Notes under the pieces: model-generated
What the model was told of the DNA's origin: nothing
What the model saw: the letters and a program-made list of their open reading frames with translations, nothing else
Databases searched by the model: none
Translations under genes and position numbers: made by a program
Source: Reyranella sp.
GTDB taxonomy: Bacteria > Pseudomonadota > Alphaproteobacteria > Reyranellales > Reyranellaceae
DNA length: 64,000 nucleotides
Direction of reading: 5' to 3'
Assembly: GCF_017305915.1 (NCBI RefSeq)
Contig: NZ_JAFKJN010000036.1
Location: 1-64,000, forward strand
Part shown: one piece after another, positions 58,435 to 64,000 of the stretch
How positions within the stretch are numbered: position 1 is the stretch's first letter
How the letters are laid out: every line of letters starts with the position of its first letter

Positions 58435-59079
58435 CTAAGAGGGGAAAGCTTCCTCGACCTCGCGCACCTGCGAGTCGGAGAGCAGGCGCACCCTAAAACC
58501 CTGCAGCAGCAGATGGAGCTTGGCGGTCTCCTCGAGCTCCTCGATGGACGCCGAGGCGGCCGACAGGGACGTGCCGGCGACCACCGGGCCGTGATTGGCC
58601 AGCAGCACGGCGCGATGGCCCTTGGCGTAGTCGCGGATCGCGTCGGCGAGCTTGGGATCGCCCGGCTTGAAATAGGGCACCAGCGGCAGCTTGCCGACCC
58701 GCATCGCGAAGTAGGGCGTGATCGGCGGCAGCGTCGTCTCCTTGTTGTGGTGGCACGACGGATCGAGGCAGGAGATCGCCACCGCATGCGTGCAATGCAG
58801 ATGCACGATCGCGCCGTCCTTGGGCCGCACGTCGTAGACCGAGCGGTGCAGCAGCGCCTCCTTGGTCGGCGGATCGCCGCCGACATGCTTGCCGTTGGCA
58901 TCGAGCTTGGAGAGCTGCGCCGGATCGAGCTCGCCCAGCGAGGAGTTGGTCGGCGTCATCAGCCAGCCGTCGGCGACGCGCACCGAGATGTTGCCCGAAG
59001 TGCCGGGGCAGAGCCCGCGCGCGGCGAGCTTGGCGCCGAGCGCGCAGACGGCTTCGCGGGATTTGGCTTCGCTGCTCAT
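58435..59079 (-). CDS. otnC: 3-oxo-tetronate 4-phosphate decarboxylase
   Basis: 214 residues of class II aldolase/adducin fold. GTSGNISVRVADGWLMTPTN with SSLGELDPAQLSKLDANGKH, the zinc His-x-His in IVHLHCTHAVAISC, and HRAVLLANHGPVVAGTSLSA are present. It decarboxylates 3-oxo-tetronate 4-phosphate to dihydroxyacetone phosphate. The start overlaps the otnK stop by ATGA. Confidence 0.9.
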   Translation of the reverse strand: MSSEAKSREAVCALGAKLAARGLCPGTSGNISVRVADGWLMTPTNSSLGELDPAQLSKLDANGKHVGGDPPTKEALLHRSVYDVRPKDGAIVHLHCTHAVAISCLDPSCHHNKETTLPPITPYFAMRVGKLPLVPYFKPGDPKLADAIRDYAKGHRAVLLANHGPVVAGTSLSAASASIEELEETAKLHLLLQGFRVRLLSDSQVREVEEAFPS

Positions 59080-60329
59080 AGCTTATCGAACGCCTTGGTG
59101 AAGAAATCGGGTGCACCGAAATTGCCGGACTTCAGCGCCAGCAGGAGCGGCTGGCCGACCGACGCCGTCCACGGCACGCCGGGATCGATTTCCGGCCCGA
59201 TGCGCAGCGCCGTCACGTCGAGCGCGCCGACCACCGCGCCCGAGGTCTCGCCGCCGGCGACCACGAGCCGGCCGACGCCGGCCGCGACCAGGCCCTTGGC
59301 GAGCTGCGCCATGGTGGCCTCGATGGCGTGGCTCGATTTCTCGACGCCGTATTTCTGCTGCAGAGCCTTCACGGCTTCCGGCTTGTCGCTGGCCGAGAGC
59401 AGGATCGGGCCGTTGCCGAGCTTGCCCTTGGCCCAGGCCAATGCCTTGTCGCCAACCGGCTCGCCGCGACAGATGGCGTCGGTATCGAGCGCCAGATGCG
59501 CGCCCTTGAAGTTGGCGATCTGCCCCAGCGTGGCGGCCGAGCAGGAGCCTGCCAGCACGGCGGCGGCACCATTGATCTTCGGCAGCGAGTCGGCACCGGA
59601 CTTGTGCGCGAGCAGGCCACGGCGGCGATAGGCGGCGGGCAAGCCCAGTGCCACGCCCGAGCCGCCGGTGACCAGCGCGTCGTCGCCGACCGCCTCGCCG
59701 ATGATGCCGAGATCGGTATCGGCTACGGCATCGACGATCACGTGGCGCACGCCGTCGGCGGCGAGCTTGTCGAGCGCGGTGCGCAGGCTCGCGGAGCCGG
59801 CCTGGACCTGCTTCAGCGGCACCAGGCCGACCTTGTGCCTGGTCTGGCGCGCCAGCACGCGCACCAGGCTCGAATCCGTCATCGGATTGAGCGGATGGTG
59901 GCGCATGTGGGTGTCGCTCAGCAGCAGGTCGCCGACGAACAGATGGCCGAAGAAGATGGTGCGGCCGTTCTCCGGGAAGGCGGGGCAGTAGATCGCCTGT
60001 GCGGCCCCCAGCGCATCGAGCAGCGCGTCGCCGACCGGTCCGATATTGCCCCTGTCGGTCGAATCGAAGGTCGAGCAGTACTTGAAGAAGAAGCGCACGC
60101 AGCCCGCGGCCTGCAGGGCCTTCAACGCCGCGAGCGATTCGGCGATCGCATCCTTGGCCGCGATCGAGCGCGTCTTGAGCGCGACCACCACGGCATCGAC
60201 GTCATTGGGGATCGTTCCCTGGGCCGGTACGCCGATGGTCTGGATGGTGCGCATGCCGTTCTTGACCAGCATGCCCGCGATGTCGGTGGCGCCGGTGAAA
60301 TCGTCGGCGATGATCCCGAGAATGGCCAT
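59076..60329 (-). CDS. otnK: 3-oxo-tetronate kinase
   Basis: 417 residues of the four-carbon acid sugar kinase family (formerly DUF1537). N-terminal GIIADDFTGATDIAGMLVKN, KYCSTFDSTDRGNIGPVGDA, RHHPLNPMTDSSLVRVLARQ and the C-terminal nucleotide half with VLAGSCSAATLGQIANF and LVVAGGETSGAVVGALDV. It phosphorylates 3-oxo-tetronate at C4. First gene of the five-gene minus-strand operon that ends with pyk. No regulator gene or binding site is recognised upstream. Confidence 0.93.
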   Translation of the reverse strand: MAILGIIADDFTGATDIAGMLVKNGMRTIQTIGVPAQGTIPNDVDAVVVALKTRSIAAKDAIAESLAALKALQAAGCVRFFFKYCSTFDSTDRGNIGPVGDALLDALGAAQAIYCPAFPENGRTIFFGHLFVGDLLLSDTHMRHHPLNPMTDSSLVRVLARQTRHKVGLVPLKQVQAGSASLRTALDKLAADGVRHVIVDAVADTDLGIIGEAVGDDALVTGGSGVALGLPAAYRRRGLLAHKSGADSLPKINGAAAVLAGSCSAATLGQIANFKGAHLALDTDAICRGEPVGDKALAWAKGKLGNGPILLSASDKPEAVKALQQKYGVEKSSHAIEATMAQLAKGLVAAGVGRLVVAGGETSGAVVGALDVTALRIGPEIDPGVPWTASVGQPLLLALKSGNFGAPDFFTKAFDKL

Positions 60330-60338
60330 GGCGCGACC

Positions 60339-60761
60339 CTAGGCGATCACGGTCGCGGGCATCCAGAACTTTCGCCGCCGCGAGCGGCGGCGCTGCTCGT
60401 CCTCGCCGTCATAGACGTGCAACGGCGGCGCCGGATCGAAAGTGTCGCGGATGTCGAGTGCGTTGACGTTGAGGGTGGCGATCAGTCGGCCCTCGTCCTC
60501 CATCACGGCGCCGACATAGGCGCCGCACTTGCTGCACACGAGATAGTCGGTGATGCCGAGGCCGAAGCGGTAGCGGGACATGGCGCCGGGTGCGGCACGG
60601 AACTCGACCGACGAGTCGGGGCCGTCACCCATGGTCCGCGCGCCGTGGCGGCGGCAGAAAGTGCAGGAGCAGCGGCCGGGCCGCATCGCGGCCGGTTCTT
60701 TGGGCGACTCGAATTTGATCTGGATCGCGCCGCAGTGACAGGAACCGGGATAGGTCGTCAT
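60339..60761 (-). CDS. GFA family protein
   Basis: 140 residues of the zinc-binding GFA fold: GSCHCGAIQIKFESP, RCSCTFCRRHGARTM and YLVCSKCGAYVGAVMEDEGR carry the metal Cys. A basic RRRSRRRKFW stretch lies near the C-terminus. Diverged from the GFA protein at 47467. It lies 9 bp from the otnK start on the same strand but upstream of it, so it could be the first gene of that operon. Reaction unknown. Confidence 0.88.
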   Translation of the reverse strand: MTTYPGSCHCGAIQIKFESPKEPAAMRPGRCSCTFCRRHGARTMGDGPDSSVEFRAAPGAMSRYRFGLGITDYLVCSKCGAYVGAVMEDEGRLIATLNVNALDIRDTFDPAPPLHVYDGEDEQRRRSRRRKFWMPATVIA

Positions 60762-61374
60762 GTCCTCACCGTCTTCCGGCGTTTTCGGTCGTTATCGGTC
60801 CGTCTTCGACCGTTTTCGACCGTTTTAGCCGTTTGTTTCCAACTCTCCGTTATCGGCTCCTCCCTGACGGGATGAAGCCCATGCGCGTCTACATAAGCAT
60901 GCCCCGCAGGCCGACACCTAATATGGGCAATGGACGGTGCGCAAAGGCCCTGAAACGTGGGTCCAGGAGGCGGTCCATTGCCCATAATGCGCCTCGCGAT
61001 TGCGCACTATCCACAGGCTTTACGGCGCGATCAGCGTCGCGCGGAAGTCGTTGACGTTGGTGGATCGCGAGTCGTGCCCTGGACGCAGGCACGGTCGACG
61101 TCTCAGGTCTGCTTCGGTGTCTCCGCAGCTATCGTCTGCATGCTGGTTCTCCGATTCAACCGGTTGTCGACTCCGGGACGGTCGTGGTATCAGGCCCAAC
61201 ATGACTTGCATATTTCCGTGCAGCTTCGAACAGCCGCATCGACCCATCCGGTCGCGGGCGGCCGTTCGTGCGCGCGGAAGGTGTTAGCGGTCCACCAGCT
61301 TCGCCCTCCAGCGCTCCATCGGCTGGAGGGCTTCGTCTAAGGCTTCTCCGGCAGAATCACTCCGGAACAGCCGC
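60762..61374. repeat. 613-bp gene-free spacer with foldbacks, upstream of hen1
   Basis: No gene is recognised. Near the left edge are repeated CGACCGTTTTC blocks (about 60806-60830), inverse to the ACGGTCGAAAACGG block at about 19251. TATGGGCAATGGAC (60921-60934) is matched perfectly in inverse at 60972-60985, with a 37-bp loop: a strong hairpin. Short open frames occur (for example 60957-61340 plus, 61020-61247 minus) but none resembles a family. This region must hold the promoter for hen1-pnkp; no sigma-54 or heat-shock-type element is evident to me. Confidence 0.5.
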
Positions 61375-62736
61375 ATGTACCTCTCCCTCGCAACGACCCA
61401 CCGACCAGCCACCGATCTCGGGTTCCTGCTGCACAAGAATCCCGTCCGCCTGCATGAGACGGCGCTGACGTTCGGCAAAGCCTTCCTGTTTTACCCCGAG
61501 GTTTCGGTCGAGCGCTGCGAGGCGGCCCTCGTGCTCGACGTCGATCCGATCGAGTTAGTGCGCGGCAAAGGCCGTGCGGATGGGCTGCTGGACCAATATG
61601 TCAACGACCGCCCCTACGCCGCCTCATCATTCCTCTCGGTCGCGCTGGGTCGCGTTCTCGGCACCGCCATGGCCGGCAACTCGCGCGAACGGCCCGATCT
61701 CGCTGCAACGGCGCTCCCGCTCGAGGCGGCGGTCACGCCCGTCTCAGGCGGCGAGGCACTGATCCGCGGGTTGTTCGAGCCGCTGGGCTGGAATGTGTCG
61801 GTCGACGTCCTGCCAGCGGACTACGCCACGCTTCGCCTGTCGGGCACGGCACGGCTGCAGGCGCTGCTCAACCATCTCTACGTCCTCATCCCGGTACTCG
61901 ACAACGACAAGCACTACTGGGTGGGCGAGGACGAGGTCACCAAGCTGTTGAAGCGCGGCGAAGGATGGCTCGAGACCCATCCAGCGCGCGAGACGATCGT
62001 CGGCCGATATCTCAAGCACCGGCGCGGCCTGGCGCGCCAGGCGCTCGAGCGGCTGGTCCCTGAGACCGAGAAGGAGGCCGACGGCAGGGACGAGCGCCTG
62101 ACGCGCGAAGACGCGATCGAGATCCCATTGCGGCTGAACGACCAGCGGCTCGAGGCCGTGGTCGAGGCTCTACGTGCGGCACGAGCCCGCAAAATCGCCG
62201 ATCTCGGCTGCGGCGAGGGCAAGCTCTTGCAGCGCCTGTTGCGCGAGCGCTGGATCGAAAGTCTCGTCGGCGTCGATGCCAGTACGCTGAGTCTCGACCG
62301 CGCCCAACGCCGGTTGAAGCTCGACCTCGCGAGCGGTCCGTCGCTGGGCCGCGTCCGTCTGCTGCACGGCGCCCTGACCTACCGGGACAAGCGCTGGGAA
62401 GAGGCAGATGCGGCCGCGCTCGTCGAGGTGATCGAGCATCTCGACTCTGATCGGCTCCCGGCGCTCGAACAGATCGTCTTCGGGATCGCTCGACCGAAGA
62501 CGGCCGTCGTGACCACACCAAACGCCGACTACAATGTACTGTTTCCCAACTTGCCGCCGGGCGAGCTGCGCCATCCCGACCATCGGTTCGAATGGACGCG
62601 CGCGCAATTCCACGGCTGGGCTGAGGAGGTCGGGCGGGCCCACGGCTATGGCCTTGCGTTCGGCGAGATCGGTTCCCGGCACGAGGCATTTGGCGCTCCG
62701 ACGCAAATGGCGGTGTTCAGCCGGGAGGCCGCATGA
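61375..62736 (+). CDS. hen1: 3'-terminal RNA ribose 2'-O-methyltransferase Hen1
   Basis: 453 residues, the usual bacterial Hen1 length. The N-terminal domain (1-240) that binds Pnkp begins MYLSLATTHRPATDLGFLLH with NPVRLHETALTFGKAFLFYP. The methyltransferase follows: the SAM motif IADLGCGEGK (274-283), the metal site EVIEH (351-355) and HRFEW (403-407), giving the Glu/Glu/His/His set that holds Mn in Hen1 enzymes. It 2'-O-methylates the 3' end of cleaved RNA before Pnkp reseals it, protecting against renewed toxin cutting. The stop overlaps the pnkp start (ATGA). Confidence 0.96.
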   Translation: MYLSLATTHRPATDLGFLLHKNPVRLHETALTFGKAFLFYPEVSVERCEAALVLDVDPIELVRGKGRADGLLDQYVNDRPYAASSFLSVALGRVLGTAMAGNSRERPDLAATALPLEAAVTPVSGGEALIRGLFEPLGWNVSVDVLPADYATLRLSGTARLQALLNHLYVLIPVLDNDKHYWVGEDEVTKLLKRGEGWLETHPARETIVGRYLKHRRGLARQALERLVPETEKEADGRDERLTREDAIEIPLRLNDQRLEAVVEALRAARARKIADLGCGEGKLLQRLLRERWIESLVGVDASTLSLDRAQRRLKLDLASGPSLGRVRLLHGALTYRDKRWEEADAAALVEVIEHLDSDRLPALEQIVFGIARPKTAVVTTPNADYNVLFPNLPPGELRHPDHRFEWTRAQFHGWAEEVGRAHGYGLAFGEIGSRHEAFGAPTQMAVFSREAA

Positions 62737-64000
62737 GCGCGCTGGCCATTCCCGATTTCTCGCTGGTCGTCCTGATTGGTGCGACCGGCTCAGGCAAGTC
62801 GAGCTTCGCGGCCAAGCACTTCAAGCCCACCGAGGTTGTGTCCTCCGACCGCTGCCGCGGACTGGTGAGCGACGACGAAACCGACCAATCGGTCAGCGCC
62901 GATGCCTTCGACCTGATGCGCACGATGATCGAAAAGCGCCTGAAGCATCGTCGGCTCGCGGTGGTCGACGCCACCAACGTTCGCGCTGCCGACCGCAGGA
63001 GCTGGATCGAGCTGGCGCGCCGATGGCACGCGCTGCCGGTGGCGATCGTCGTCGATCCCGGCATCAGCGTCTGTATCGAGCGCAACCGGCTGCGCTCCGA
63101 CCGTCCGTTCGGCGGCGACGTGGTGAAGCGCATGGCGTCCGAGATCCGGCGCGGGCTGCGCGGCCTGCAGCGCGAAGGCTTTCGCCGCGTGTGGCAGCTC
63201 GACGGTGAGGTGGCGATCGACGCTGCCACCGTCACGCGGCAGCCGCTCTGGACCGATCGCCGCGCCGACAGCGGCCCATTCGACATCATCGGCGACGTTC
63301 ATGGCTGCGCCGACGAGCTGCAACAGCTTCTGACGGCGCTGGGCTACGAAGTCACGTGGAGCGGCGAAGGTGTCGAGCGCGCCGTGAGCGTGCGGGCAGG
63401 CCATGGCCGCAAGGTCGTGTTCGTCGGTGACCTGGTCGACCGCGGTCCCAAGGTACCGGATGCGCTACGCATTGCCATGAGTATGGCCGAAGCGGGAACG
63501 GCCTACGTCGTGCAGGGCAACCACGAGCGCAAGCTCGGTCGCTGGCTCGAAGGTCGCAAGGTGGTCGTGGCGCACGGCCTGCAGAACAGCATCGACCAGC
63601 TCGCCGTCGAGGGCGAGGGATTGCGCAAGGCCCTGCCGGATTTCCTCCAGTCGCTGCGCAGCCACTACTGGCTGGATGGCGGGCGGCTTGCGGTCGCCCA
63701 TGCCGGCCTCAAGGAAGAGATGATCGGCCGCGGCTCGGGCGCGGTTCGCGAGTTCTCGCTCTACGGCGAGACCACCGGCGAGATCGACGAGTTCGGCCTG
63801 CCGGTGCGTGCCGACTGGGCCGCGAATTACCGCGGCGATACTGCGATCGTGTACGGCCACACTCCTGTGCCCCGGGTACAGTGGGTCAACAACACCCTGT
63901 GCGTCGATACTGGCTGCGTCTTCGGCGGCAAGCTCACGGCGCTGCGCTGGCCGGAGAAGACCGTCGTCGAGGTTCCGGCGCTGCAGGTCTGGAGCGAGCC
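62733..64000 (+). CDS. pnkp: Polynucleotide kinase-phosphatase (Pnkp), partial
   Basis: The first 422 codons are present; the gene continues past the window and should reach about 850 residues with a C-terminal adenylyltransferase (ligase) domain. Kinase domain: P-loop GATGSGKS (16-23) with VDATNVRAADRRSWIELA (about 78-95). Phosphatase domain: GDVHG (187-191), GDLVDRGP (232-239), GNHE (262-265), VAHAGL and YGHTPVP further on. Pnkp heals broken RNA ends (5' kinase, 2',3' phosphatase) and, with Hen1, ligates and methylates them. Coupled to hen1 by overlap. Confidence 0.95.
   Translation, partial: MSALAIPDFSLVVLIGATGSGKSSFAAKHFKPTEVVSSDRCRGLVSDDETDQSVSADAFDLMRTMIEKRLKHRRLAVVDATNVRAADRRSWIELARRWHALPVAIVVDPGISVCIERNRLRSDRPFGGDVVKRMASEIRRGLRGLQREGFRRVWQLDGEVAIDAATVTRQPLWTDRRADSGPFDIIGDVHGCADELQQLLTALGYEVTWSGEGVERAVSVRAGHGRKVVFVGDLVDRGPKVPDALRIAMSMAEAGTAYVVQGNHERKLGRWLEGRKVVVAHGLQNSIDQLAVEGEGLRKALPDFLQSLRSHYWLDGGRLAVAHAGLKEEMIGRGSGAVREFSLYGETTGEIDEFGLPVRADWAANYRGDTAIVYGHTPVPRVQWVNNTLCVDTGCVFGGKLTALRWPEKTVVEVPALQVWSE

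Noticed and set aside
60957..61340. Possible 127-residue gene before hen1
   Set aside because: No ribosome binding site or family likeness, and it crosses the arm of a palindrome.

Overview
The window is 64 kb of very GC-rich, densely coding chromosome with short intergenic gaps and frequent ATGA-type stop/start overlaps. Two complete or partial tripartite tricarboxylate transporter (TTT) modules plus an orphan TTT binding protein, several acyl-CoA and CoA-transferase genes, hydantoinase genes, an alphaproteobacterial-type L36, and dispersed palindromic intergenic repeats all point to a metabolically versatile soil or freshwater alphaproteobacterium. A Reyranella- or Bradyrhizobium-like lineage is my inference, not something proved here. 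There is no prophage, insertion sequence, rRNA or CRISPR array.

Layout. 0-3 kb: an MlrC-type M81 metallopeptidase and an N-formylglutamate amidohydrolase (minus strand), with a probable small RNA between them. 3-9 kb (plus): tRNA-Val(GAC), nadE, a rhodanese, an acyl-CoA ligase, a DUF3237 protein and two DUF1989 paralogues. 9-15.5 kb (minus): an eight-gene set with TctB, TctA, an HMG-CoA-lyase-like enzyme, a cupin, a CoA transferase, a DUF6134 secreted protein, a small protein and an alpha/beta hydrolase. 16-18.5 kb (plus): a phosphotransferase, a TetR regulator and a C13-type peptidase lipoprotein. 18.5-19.4 kb: a repeat-rich island holding a frameshifted Imm32-like immunity gene. 19.4-23 kb: an orphan ABC binding protein plus RidA, divergent from an enoyl-CoA hydratase and a MetE-like methyltransferase. 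23-33 kb: an AMP ligase, an orphan TctC with hyuA/hyuB, a DUF202 protein and a full tctCBA set. 33-37 kb: pqiB-pqiC-pqiA. 36.7-41.3 kb: a GST, an HpaB-type monooxygenase and a NMT1-type ABC importer.

41-55 kb: clpS, an aminotransferase, a GlcG/HbpS-type protein, a multiply broken UdgX uracil-DNA glycosylase pseudogene, rpmJ, glcD-glcE, a PsiF-repeat protein, a GFA protein, paaK, a large DUF2339 membrane protein, an amidohydrolase, a TPR protein and glcF. 55-60.3 kb (minus): pyruvate kinase and the four-gene threonate/erythronate pathway (ltnD, otnI, otnC, otnK), which yields dihydroxyacetone phosphate. 60.3-64 kb: a second GFA protein, a 610-bp gene-free repeat-bearing spacer, then hen1 and pnkp, the bacterial RNA repair pair. 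The pnkp gene runs off the window end.

Most genes serve uptake and oxidation of organic acids, acyl-CoA intermediates and C2-C4 sugar acids. The most distinctive items are the sRNA candidate, the UdgX pseudogene with reconstructable lesions, the disrupted Imm32-like gene beside MITE-like repeats, the DUF1989 pair away from any urea or guanidine carboxylase, and the Hen1/Pnkp pair.
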